Shown piece after piece: positions 43,012 through 50,647 of a DNA stretch of 64,000 nucleotides. The position numbers were made by a program, and so were the translations under genes. Position 1 is the stretch's first letter, and every line of letters starts with the position of its first letter. The DNA lies in the NCBI RefSeq assembly GCF_000153725.1, contig NZ_DS022277.1, positions 503,470 to 567,469 on the forward strand, in the 5' to 3' direction. The notes beneath the pieces were generated by a model. It worked only from the letters and a program-made list of their open reading frames with translations, was not told where the DNA came from and searched no databases. The DNA comes from Salipiger bermudensis HTCC2601. Its GTDB lineage: Bacteria > Pseudomonadota > Alphaproteobacteria > Rhodobacterales > Rhodobacteraceae.

Positions 43012-43571
43012 TGCAGCCGCCCCCGTTTCAGCGTGGGCGAGGCGTAGATGTCGGCTGGCTTGACGATGCGGGGATCGCCGATGCCGTCCTGCTCGCCGTC
43101 GACCTTGGCGTTCTTGCGGCGGCGCTTGACGAATTCCTCGTCCTCATGGTGACGCTCGACGAAATCGCCGACCCAGGCCAGCAGGCCCTGCGGCATCGGC
43201 ACCTTCTCGACCACGTCCTCGCCGCTGTCGCAGTAATCCTGCGCCTCGTAGGGTGAGGCGGTGACAAGGGCGACCTCGAACGGGTGCTCGCCGACGATCT
43301 TGCGCATCACGACATAGACGCTGGGCTCGCGGGCGGTGATGCCGTGCAGGTAGGCTTCGGTCTCGGCACGGTAGAGCTCGAGCGGGACGGTGGCGGCGTG
43401 GTATTCGACCGTTTCGCCCTCGCGCCGCAGCTCCCGCCAGTCGGCGGGGCCGGCGCCGGGCAGCACGGCGACCGCCCGCCAGGCGTGCTTCGCCCAACGG
43501 GTGACCCCGGGCGTGCGGCGAAGCACGACGCCTACGGGCATGTACTGATCGTTGCTCGGGTACGCTGTCAC
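43008..43571 (-). CDS. DUF3305 protein of the fdh locus
   Basis: A protein of about 187 residues with the DUF3305 core (MPVGVVLRRTPGVTRWAKHAWRAVAVLPGA, then VPLELYRAETEAYLHGI, PSVYVVMRK and a C-terminal ERHHEDEEFVKRRRK). DUF3305 and DUF3306 genes occur together at formate dehydrogenase loci, with no function known to me. The start is uncertain: GTG 43571 (used here), ATG 43541 and ATG 43622 are all in frame, and none has a perfect ribosome-binding site. It begins the minus-strand fdh unit. Confidence 0.8.
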   Translation of the reverse strand: MTAYPSNDQYMPVGVVLRRTPGVTRWAKHAWRAVAVLPGAGPADWRELRREGETVEYHAATVPLELYRAETEAYLHGITAREPSVYVVMRKIVGEHPFEVALVTASPYEAQDYCDSGEDVVEKVPMPQGLLAWVGDFVERHHEDEEFVKRRRKNAKVDGEQDGIGDPRIVKPADIYASPTLKRGRLQ

Positions 43572-43916
43572 GATGAACCTATTTTCTCCTCCGCCCTGAT
43601 TGAAACACGTAGCGGTGCCCATGAAAGGGGCAATCGGTACACGGCAGTATTCTTTGTTCGTTCCGGGACAATTTGGGTAGTCCCGAAACGGGCGGTCAGG
43701 GTGCTCGGACAGACTGTCCAACTTGAGTGTTTTGCTTGGGAAAAGTGCCGCATTGCGGCATGCGAATCAATCCGCCGGGCTTGGGCGGTCACGCCGGGCG
43801 GTCGGCGGAAAGCCGCGCGGGAAATTGAGTTGAGGAGCATGTCGAATCGAGGCTAGCTAATCGCCAATCCGTGCGCTCAGGGGCAGGCTCCGGCCGCGCC
43901 CGCCAGGAAGGACATC
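43572..43916. other. Divergent control region of the fdh genes
   Basis: This 345-base gap separates the minus-strand fdh unit from the plus-strand iron-sulfur/accessory unit. Its right end holds AAGGA, the start site of the iron-sulfur gene. The middle holds the palindromes at 43707-43719 and 43746-43760, and a GGGAC/GTCCC pair at 43665-43684. I could not identify -35/-10 or sigma-54-type boxes with confidence. Confidence 0.6.
43707..43760. promoter_or_regulatory. Two candidate operator palindromes between divergent fdh units
   Basis: GGACAGACTGTCC (43707-43719) is symmetric around its central A. TGCCGCATTGCGGCA (43746-43760) is symmetric around its central T with seven-base arms. Both lie between the divergent units. 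A Fis-type response regulator such as the one encoded at 33630 would be expected to bind sites of this kind, but that is inference. Confidence 0.5.
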
Positions 43917-45863
43917 ATGACCAAGACCTTGATAACATGCGATTGCATGGGCACCCAGTCGATCGACGCCAAGGCGTTGTCCGAGGCGACGGGATTCGAG
44001 GTGACCCCCCCTTGCAAGGCGCTCTGCACCAGCCAGATCGAGCTTGCCGCAAAAGGGTTGACGCAAGGTAATGCGGTGCTCTGCTGCACTCAGGAGGCGC
44101 GCACCTTCGAAGCCCTCGCCGACGAGCTCGAGCTCGAGCCCGCGCCGCTTCTCGACCTGCGCGACCGGGCTGGGTGGAGCGCGGACGAAGGGTCCAAACT
44201 ACCCAAAATGTCCGCATTGGCGGCGGAGGCGATGTTGCCCGCAGCGCCGGAGAAATCGCTCGACGTGATCTCGGAGGGGCTGTGCCTGATCCTCGGCGCG
44301 CCCGAGGTGGCGCTCGAGGCCGCAGACCAGCTTGCGCCTCATCTGGGCGTCACGGTGCTGCTTGAGAGCTCCGACGACCTGCCCGACACCCGCGCCTATG
44401 ACGTGGTGACGGGACGGCTGCGCAAGGCGCAGGGCGCGCTCGGCCAGTTCCGCGTGACCATCGACGCGCTGCGCATGATCGAGCCCGGCGGGCGCGGCAG
44501 CTTCACCCTGACCGAGCCGCGCGATGGCGGCGTGTCCGAGTGCGACGTGATCCTCGACCTGCGCCGCGACGCGCCGCTGTTCCCGGCGCATGAGAAGCGC
44601 GAAGGCTACCTGCGTGCCGATCCGGGCCGCCCGCAGGCGGTGGCCGCGGCGGTGATGGCGGCGTCGCATCTGGTCGGCACCTTCGAGAAACCGCTCTACG
44701 TGCGGACCGAGCCGCTTCTCTGCGCCCATAGCCGCGCCGGCCAGGTGGGCTGCACCTCCTGCCTCGATCTCTGCCCGACCGGCGCGATCTCGCCCGATGG
44801 CGACCATGTGAGCGTCGATCCGATGATCTGCGCCGGCTGCGGCGCGTGCTCCTCGGCCTGTCCCTCGGGGGCGATCAGCTACGACGCGCCGCCGGTGGAC
44901 CTGACCTTCCGCCGGGTGCAGACGCTGGCCAAGACCTATCTCGACGCCGGCGGCACCGCGCCGCGCCTGCTGGTGCACGATGCCCACGGGGCCGAGATGA
45001 TCCGGCTCTCGGCGCGCCACGGCGACGGGCTGCCGGCGGATGTGATCCCGCTCGAGATCCGCGCCATCGGTGCCTTCGGCCATGCCGAGACCGTCGCGGC
45101 CCTTGCCGCCGGCTTCGCCTCGGTGACGCTGCTGCCCGGGCCCGGCGCCGACCTGCCGGCGCTCGGGACACAGGTGGCGCTCTCGAACGCGATCAGCTGC
45201 GGCGACAAGGTCACGCTGCTCGACACGCCCGATCCCGACGCCATGTCGGCGGCGCTTTACGGCGAAGAGGCCCCCACGCCGGTCACCACGCCGGTGCGCC
45301 CGATGGGCACCCGGCGCCAGATCACCCGTCAGGCCGCCCGCGCCCTGCACCCAGAAACCGAGAGCCTCGCGCTGCCGGAAGGCGCGCCTTATGGCGCGGT
45401 GCTGGTCGATCAGGACGCCTGCACGCTGTGCCTGTCCTGCGTTTCGCTCTGCCCCTCGGGCGCGCTTGGCGACAACCCGGATCTGCCGCAGCTGCGCTTT
45501 CAGGAGGATGCCTGCCTGCAATGCGGGCTCTGCGCCAATGTCTGCCCCGAGGACGCCATTGCCTACGAGCCGCGGCTCCTGCTCACCGACGAGGCCTTCG
45601 ACCAGAAGGTGCTGAACGAGGAAGAGCCTTTCGCCTGTGTCGAGTGCGGTACGCTCTTCGGGGTGAAATCGACCATTGACCGGATCACCGAAAAGCTTCA
45701 GGCCCATCCGATGTTCGACGGCGACAAGCTGCGGATGATCCAGATGTGTGACGACTGCCGCGTCAACGCGCAGTATCATTCCGAAAACAACCCCTTCGCG
45801 GTGGGTGAGCCGCGGCGTCCGCGCACCACGGACGATTATCTCAGCAAGCGGCGCGACCACTGA
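43917..45863 (+). CDS. Multi-cluster 4Fe-4S ferredoxin of the fdh locus
   Basis: A 648-residue iron-sulfur protein. Two 4Fe-4S binding runs lie in the middle (CTSCLDLCPTGAI and CAGCGACSSACPSGAI), two more towards the C-terminus (CTLCLSCVSLCPSGAL and CLQCGLCANVCPEDAI), and further cysteine pairs occur at CVECGTLF and CDDCRV. The N-terminal part has CDCMG, CKALC and CCTQE. It has no signal peptide, so it is cytoplasmic. It starts the plus-strand accessory unit and could pass electrons to or from the formate dehydrogenase system or its assembly. AAGGA precedes the ATG. Confidence 0.88.
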   Translation: MTKTLITCDCMGTQSIDAKALSEATGFEVTPPCKALCTSQIELAAKGLTQGNAVLCCTQEARTFEALADELELEPAPLLDLRDRAGWSADEGSKLPKMSALAAEAMLPAAPEKSLDVISEGLCLILGAPEVALEAADQLAPHLGVTVLLESSDDLPDTRAYDVVTGRLRKAQGALGQFRVTIDALRMIEPGGRGSFTLTEPRDGGVSECDVILDLRRDAPLFPAHEKREGYLRADPGRPQAVAAAVMAASHLVGTFEKPLYVRTEPLLCAHSRAGQVGCTSCLDLCPTGAISPDGDHVSVDPMICAGCGACSSACPSGAISYDAPPVDLTFRRVQTLAKTYLDAGGTAPRLLVHDAHGAEMIRLSARHGDGLPADVIPLEIRAIGAFGHAETVAALAAGFASVTLLPGPGADLPALGTQVALSNAISCGDKVTLLDTPDPDAMSAALYGEEAPTPVTTPVRPMGTRRQITRQAARALHPETESLALPEGAPYGAVLVDQDACTLCLSCVSLCPSGALGDNPDLPQLRFQEDACLQCGLCANVCPEDAIAYEPRLLLTDEAFDQKVLNEEEPFACVECGTLFGVKSTIDRITEKLQAHPMFDGDKLRMIQMCDDCRVNAQYHSENNPFAVGEPRRPRTTDDYLSKRRDH

Positions 45864-45886
45864 GCGCGCCACACAGGGAGGCCGAT

Positions 45887-46078
45887 ATGAGCGACGATTT
45901 CAACATGTCCATGCGCAAGTTCCTCAAGCAGGTGGGCGTCACCTCGCAGCAGGCCATCGAAGAGGCCATGCGCGAGCAGGACACCGCCGGCAAGACCTTC
46001 AAGGTCAAGGCGGTGGTGACCATCGAAGAGCTTGGTCTGACCCACGAGGTCGACGGCGAGATCAAGGGACAGGAGTAA
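45887..46078 (+). CDS. DUF6494-type small protein
   Basis: A 63-residue soluble protein: MSDDFNMSMRKFLKQVGVTSQQ is followed by QAIEEAMREQ and VKAVVTIEELGLTHEVDGEI. I associate this pattern with DUF6494, a small family found at formate dehydrogenase loci. The function is unknown. GGGAGG lies upstream of the ATG. It lies four bases before the Mrp-like gene and is probably translated with it. Confidence 0.78.
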   Translation: MSDDFNMSMRKFLKQVGVTSQQAIEEAMREQDTAGKTFKVKAVVTIEELGLTHEVDGEIKGQE

Positions 46079-46081
46079 ACC

Positions 46082-47146
46082 TTGCCAGCCAGCAGAGAGA
46101 CGGTTCAGGCCGTCCTGAAAAGCATCGCCGACCCGGTCGCGGGCGGCGATATCCTGTCGAGCGGCGTGGTTCGCGCGCTGAATGTCGATGAGGCGGGCGC
46201 GGTGCGTTTCGTCATGGAGATCCCGCCGAGCGCCAGCACCGCCTATACCAAGATCAAGGACGAGGCCGAGGCGGCTCTGAAGGCCACCGAGGGTGTCACG
46301 GGCGTGTCGATCGTGATGACCGGCCACACCGAGAAAGCGCCGCCGGAACTGCGCACCCGCAAGGCCGAGCCGCAGGGGCCGCAGAAGATCCCCGGTGTCA
46401 ACCACATCATCGCCATTGCCAGCGGCAAGGGCGGGGTCGGCAAGTCGACCGTGTCGTCGAACCTCGCCTGTGCGCTGGCGCAGCAGGGCCGCCGCGTGGG
46501 CCTGCTCGATGCCGATGTCTACGGGCCGAGCCAGCCGCGGATGCTGGGCGTCTCGGGCCGCCCCGCAAGCCCCGATGGCAAGACCATCCTGCCGCTGCGC
46601 AACCACGGCGTCACCATGATGTCGATCGGCCTGATGACCAACGACGATCAGGCGGTGGTCTGGCGCGGGCCGATGCTCATGGGCGCACTGCAGCAGATGA
46701 TGACTCAGGTGCAGTGGGGCGCGCTCGACGTGCTGCTCGTGGACCTGCCGCCCGGCACCGGCGACGTGCAGATGACCCTGAGCCAGAAGGCGCAGGTCGA
46801 CGGCGCCATCGTGGTCTCGACGCCGCAGGACGTGGCGCTTCTGGACGCGCGCAAGGGCATCGACATGTTCAAGCAGCTCAACGTGCCGCTGCTTGGCATG
46901 ATCGAGAACATGTCGACGCATATCTGCTCGGCCTGCGGCCACGAGGAGCATGTCTTCGGCCATGGCGGGGTCGCTTCCGAGGCGGCCAAGCTCGGCGTGC
47001 CGCTTCTGGCCGAGATCCCGCTCGACCTGCAGATCCGCCTTGCCTCCGATGGCGGCGCGCCGATCGTGGTGAGCCAGCCCGACAGCGGTCAGGCCAAGGC
47101 GTTTCACGACGTCGCCGCCGCGCTGGTGGCGAAGGGGGTGGCATGA
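46082..47146 (+). CDS. Mrp/NBP35-type iron-sulfur carrier ATPase
   Basis: A 354-residue P-loop ATPase. The N-terminal 80 residues form a MIP18/DUF59-like domain. The deviant Walker A is SGKGGVGKST (114-123), then DADVYGPSQPRMLG, DLPPGTGDVQ and the CxxC (ICSACGHEEH) that holds a bridging 4Fe-4S cluster. Such proteins deliver iron-sulfur clusters to target enzymes, here plausibly FdhA/FdhB or the ferredoxin. The start is TTG, six bases after AGGAG. It overlaps the next gene by ATGA. Confidence 0.92.
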   Translation: MPASRETVQAVLKSIADPVAGGDILSSGVVRALNVDEAGAVRFVMEIPPSASTAYTKIKDEAEAALKATEGVTGVSIVMTGHTEKAPPELRTRKAEPQGPQKIPGVNHIIAIASGKGGVGKSTVSSNLACALAQQGRRVGLLDADVYGPSQPRMLGVSGRPASPDGKTILPLRNHGVTMMSIGLMTNDDQAVVWRGPMLMGALQQMMTQVQWGALDVLLVDLPPGTGDVQMTLSQKAQVDGAIVVSTPQDVALLDARKGIDMFKQLNVPLLGMIENMSTHICSACGHEEHVFGHGGVASEAAKLGVPLLAEIPLDLQIRLASDGGAPIVVSQPDSGQAKAFHDVAAALVAKGVA

Positions 47147-47853
47147 GCGAGGCCGACGCGCTGGCCTTTCCGCCGCTGCTCTGGGGCGAGGCGGTGTCGA
47201 CCGATGCCTTCGACCACGCCTGCCAGCGGGCGCTGCTGGGCTGCGACGCCGGGCTGGTGGCCTATCGCGTCAATGCCAGCGTCGCGCAGGCGGCGCTGGT
47301 CTTTGCCCCCGAGGTGCCGCTGGCCAAGGCCATGGCGATGCTGCCGCTCTGCGGTGTGGGGTTCCAGAACGCGCTTGGCGTGATGGCCCCGCCCGAGGTG
47401 GCCGTGCATCTCGACTGGGACGGCGGCATCCGCGTCAACGGCGCGGCCTGCGGGCGCTTCCGGGCGATGGCCTCGACCGCCGATCCCGCCGCCGTGCCCG
47501 ACTGGCTCGTCATCGGCTTCACCCTGCCGCTGATCCCGGCCAGCGACCGCCCCGGCGACACGCCGGACCAGACCTCGCTTTATGCCGAGGGCTGCGCCGA
47601 GGTGTCGCCGCACGCGCTGATCGAGGCTTGGGCGCGGCACAGCCTCAACTGGATCAACCGCTGGGACGAGGAGGGCAGCCGCGCCCTGCATTCCGAGTGG
47701 CGCGGTCTGGCGCAGGACATGGGCGAAGAGATCACCCGAGATGGCCTCACCGGCAAGTTCCTCGGCGTCGATGAGGATTTCGGCATGCTGCTGCGCGACG
47801 GTGAGACCACCCATCTTATCCCGCTGACAACCGTTCTGGAGCCCGCCCCATGA
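47143..47853 (+). CDS. Biotin/lipoate ligase-like protein (DUF4444 type)
   Basis: A 236-residue cytoplasmic protein that looks like a diverged biotin/lipoate-ligase fold (FPPLLWGEAVSTDAFDHACQRAL; WLVIGFTLPLIP; ALIEAWARHSLNWINRWDEEG; a C-terminal LHSEWRG...FLGVDEDFGMLLRDG domain). The lysine-containing catalytic GGR/K motifs of active ligases are not evident, so it may not be a ligase any more. It overlaps both neighbours and belongs to the fdh accessory block. The substrate is unknown. Confidence 0.72.
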   Translation: MSEADALAFPPLLWGEAVSTDAFDHACQRALLGCDAGLVAYRVNASVAQAALVFAPEVPLAKAMAMLPLCGVGFQNALGVMAPPEVAVHLDWDGGIRVNGAACGRFRAMASTADPAAVPDWLVIGFTLPLIPASDRPGDTPDQTSLYAEGCAEVSPHALIEAWARHSLNWINRWDEEGSRALHSEWRGLAQDMGEEITRDGLTGKFLGVDEDFGMLLRDGETTHLIPLTTVLEPAP

Positions 47854-48344
47854 AGCTTGCCCGCGCCATCCATTTCGACGAGAGCGACATGCGCGTCTAC
47901 GCCTCGCCCGCCCGCACCGGCGAGTGGTGCATCTCGGGCGGGTTCGAGTTCTCCAACTGGACCGAGGGCGACCTGACCGGCAAGCCGCGGCAGGCCTTTG
48001 CCAATGGCTGGCTCGGTCTCGAGACCTTCGGTCGCGCGACCTTTGTCGCCGTCACCGCGCTGGAGCCGGCCGAGCTCGAGGCGCTGACCGACCTGCTGGC
48101 GGAACACTTCGTCACCTATTACGGCGCACCCTCCGCCGAGGCCGCCCGGCCCGTGGCGCAGGAGGAGATCGGCCAGATGGTCGAGCTTTGCGAGGATCAC
48201 GCGCCCAACACCCTGTTGACCGTGGCGCGCGAGTTGACCGAATCCGGCGTGCGCGAGGCCTACCGCGTGATCGAGTCCAGCGACGCCGGGCTCGACCAGT
48301 TCGCCATCCACGGCTCGCTCGACGACGAGCCGCACCACCACTGA
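47850..48344 (+). CDS. DUF6505-type protein of the fdh locus
   Basis: A 164-residue soluble protein. It begins MKLARAIHFDESDMRVYASPARTGEW, then has SGGFEFSNW and GKPRQAFANGWLGLETFGRATFVAV, and ends in an acidic region with a His-rich tail (PHHH). I associate this sequence with DUF6505, which occurs with DUF6494 at formate dehydrogenase loci. No function is known to me. It overlaps the ligase-like gene by four bases. Confidence 0.78.
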   Translation: MKLARAIHFDESDMRVYASPARTGEWCISGGFEFSNWTEGDLTGKPRQAFANGWLGLETFGRATFVAVTALEPAELEALTDLLAEHFVTYYGAPSAEAARPVAQEEIGQMVELCEDHAPNTLLTVARELTESGVREAYRVIESSDAGLDQFAIHGSLDDEPHHH

Positions 48345-48362
48345 TCCGCGCTGACCGCGCGC

Positions 48363-48387
48363 CGGGGCCGTGCTAGGCTCGGCCCCG
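48363..48387 (+). terminator. Stem-loop between accessory block and sensor kinase
   Basis: CGGGGCCG (48363-48370) pairs perfectly with CGGCCCCG (48380-48387) around a nine-base loop. No T-run follows. It may reduce read-through from the accessory genes into the kinase gene. Confidence 0.5.
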
Positions 48388-48422
48388 ATGAGCTTCAGGA
48401 CCCGCCCGAGGATCGCTGCCCG

Positions 48423-50366
48423 ATGACCACCGTCCGCCTGCGCCTGCTGATCCTCGCGCTGGCGCCGCTGGTGCTGCTGATGCCGCTGCTGCTTCTGCTC
48501 GGCATGACCCGCTGGACCGGCGATTACGACAAGGTGCTGGCGGCCAACGTGCAGAGCGATCTGCGCATCGCCGAGCAGTACCTGTCGCAGCTGATGACCC
48601 GCACCGGAGAGGAGCTGACCGGCGTGGCCGAGTCGCTGGCCTTCGACGTGGCGCTCGAGGGCGACGTGCCGGAGCCGCAGTTTCTCGACGCCAAGCGCCG
48701 AGAGCTGGGGCTCGATTTCCTCTATTACCTGCCCTCTGGCGCCAGCGACGGCGTCGGCTCGCGCTGGCCGGTGATCGACGCCGCCCGCCGCGGCCGCGCC
48801 GAGACCGCCATCGACATCTTCCCGCCGGAAGTGCTGGCGGCGCTGCCGGGGGACCTCGAAACCCGCGCCCGCATCGACCTGATCGAGACCACCGCCGCGG
48901 TGCCCACCGAGCGGCAAGTCGAGGATCGCGGCATGGTGGTGCACGCGGCCAGCCCGGTGCGGCTTCCGGACCACGAAGGCGTGCTGGTGGGGGGCATCCT
49001 GCTAAACGGCAATCTCGGTTTCATCGACGCGATCAACGCGCTGGTCTATCTCAACCCCGTCACCGGCGGCACGCGTCAGGGTACCGCGACGCTGTTTCTC
49101 GACGACGTGCGCATTTCGACCAATGTGCGGCTCTTCGAGGATGTGCGGGCGCTCGGCACGCGGGTTTCGGCCTCGGTGCGGCAGGCGGTGCTCGACGAGG
49201 GGCAGACCTGGCTCGACCGCGCCTTCGTGGTGAACGACTGGTACATTTCGGGCTACCTGCCACTGACCGACAGCTTCGGCCAGCGGGTGGGGATGCTCTA
49301 TGTCGGGATGCTCGAGGCGCCCTTCGCACAGGCCAAGCGGGATGCCTATCTCTGGATGATGGCGGCCTTCGCGGCAGTCATGCTGCTCTCGGCGCCGGTC
49401 TTTCTGTGGATGGCCAAGGGCATTTTTGCGCCGCTCGAGCGCATGACCTTGACCATGCGCCGCGTCGGGCGCGGCAACCTTGCGGCGCGCATCGGTCCGG
49501 TCGGCGCGCGCGACGAGATCGGGCAGGTGGCGGGCCATCTCGACGATCTGCTCGACCAGGTGCAGGATCGCGACCTCAAACTCCGCGCCTGGGCCGAGGA
49601 GCTCGAAGACCGCGTCGACACACGCACTGCCGAGTTGCGCGAGGCGAACGCGAAGCTCGAACAGACCTTCCGGCAGCTGGTGATGAGCGAGAAGCTCGCC
49701 GCCATCGGCGAGATCACCGCTGGGGTGGCGCATGAGATCAACAACCCGATGGCGGTCATTCAGGGCAATGTCGACGTGATCCGCATGGAACTGGGCGCCG
49801 AGGCGGGCCGGGTCGAGACCGAGCTCACGCTGATCGACCGGCAGGTGATGCGGATGGAGGCCATCGTTGGCAAACTGCTGAAATTCGCGCAACCGTCCGA
49901 GTATTCCGACTGCGCCGAGACGGTGGCGCTGGCGCCGGTGGTCGAGGACTCGCTGATGCTGGTCGATCACGCGCTGAGCAAGGGCGCCATCGAGGTGCAG
50001 ACCGACCTGCCGGAGCTGCCGCTGGTGGCCATCGATGCGGGCGAGATGCAGCAGGTGTCGATCAACCTGATCCTCAACGCGGCGCAGGCGATGAGCGGGC
50101 GCGGGCATCTCTGGCTGAGCCTCGCGGAAGAGATGCGCGAGGGCGTCGCGGGCGTTGCGCTGACGGTGCGTGACAGCGGGCCGGGGATCGCCGAGGAGGC
50201 ACTCGGGTCGCTCTTCGATCCGTTCTTCACCACCCGGCGCGGCGAGGGCACCGGGCTTGGGCTCTCGATCTCGCAGAGCATCGTGCAGGGCGCGGGCGGG
50301 ATCATCACGGCTGGCAATGCCCCGGAGGGCGGGGCGGTGTTCACCGTCTGGCTGCCGGTCGCCTAG
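48423..50366 (+). CDS. Membrane sensor histidine kinase of the fdh locus
   Basis: A 647-residue kinase. An N-terminal transmembrane helix and a second one at about residues 317-337 flank a large periplasmic sensor (dCache-like). A HAMP domain (about 340-395), a coiled-coil linker, the HisKA box with His437 (ITAGVAHEINNPM) and a catalytic domain (N-box NLILNAAQAM, then DSGPGIAEEAL and GTGLGLSIS) follow. No response regulator gene is adjacent. The best candidate partner in the window is the NtrC-like regulator at 33630, at the other end of the fdh genes. The signal sensed is unknown, possibly formate. Confidence 0.9.
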   Translation: MTTVRLRLLILALAPLVLLMPLLLLLGMTRWTGDYDKVLAANVQSDLRIAEQYLSQLMTRTGEELTGVAESLAFDVALEGDVPEPQFLDAKRRELGLDFLYYLPSGASDGVGSRWPVIDAARRGRAETAIDIFPPEVLAALPGDLETRARIDLIETTAAVPTERQVEDRGMVVHAASPVRLPDHEGVLVGGILLNGNLGFIDAINALVYLNPVTGGTRQGTATLFLDDVRISTNVRLFEDVRALGTRVSASVRQAVLDEGQTWLDRAFVVNDWYISGYLPLTDSFGQRVGMLYVGMLEAPFAQAKRDAYLWMMAAFAAVMLLSAPVFLWMAKGIFAPLERMTLTMRRVGRGNLAARIGPVGARDEIGQVAGHLDDLLDQVQDRDLKLRAWAEELEDRVDTRTAELREANAKLEQTFRQLVMSEKLAAIGEITAGVAHEINNPMAVIQGNVDVIRMELGAEAGRVETELTLIDRQVMRMEAIVGKLLKFAQPSEYSDCAETVALAPVVEDSLMLVDHALSKGAIEVQTDLPELPLVAIDAGEMQQVSINLILNAAQAMSGRGHLWLSLAEEMREGVAGVALTVRDSGPGIAEEALGSLFDPFFTTRRGEGTGLGLSISQSIVQGAGGIITAGNAPEGGAVFTVWLPVA

Positions 50367-50411
50367 ACGCGCGGGATGGACAGCGGCACGGGGGACGCCT
50401 ATTTGAGGACC

Positions 50412-50639
50412 ATGGACTGGGATCACGAACTCGACGCGCGCGGGCTGCTCTGCCCGCTACCGGTGCTGAAGGCGCGCAAGCGCCTGCAGGGGATGCAGAG
50501 CGGGCAGGTGTTGCGCATCGTCGCGACTGACCCGGCGGCGGTGATCGACGTGCCGCATTTCTGCACCGAGGCCGGGCACGCGTTCCTCGGCGCCTCCGAG
50601 GTTCAGGACGCGCAGGTCTACCTGATCCGCAAGGCCTGA
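50412..50639 (+). CDS. TusA/SirA-type sulfurtransferase
   Basis: A 75-residue protein with the TusA motif (LDARGLLCPLPVLKARKRL), whose cysteine carries sulfur. The ATG at 50412 follows GAGGA; an in-frame ATG at 50376 adds twelve residues without family likeness. In E. coli, sulfur transfer to FdhD-bound cofactor is needed for formate dehydrogenase, so a link to fdhD at 53942 is plausible. It lies after the kinase and is convergent with the MoeA fusion gene. Confidence 0.85.
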   Translation: MDWDHELDARGLLCPLPVLKARKRLQGMQSGQVLRIVATDPAAVIDVPHFCTEAGHAFLGASEVQDAQVYLIRKA

Positions 50640-50647
50640 GCTCTGCC

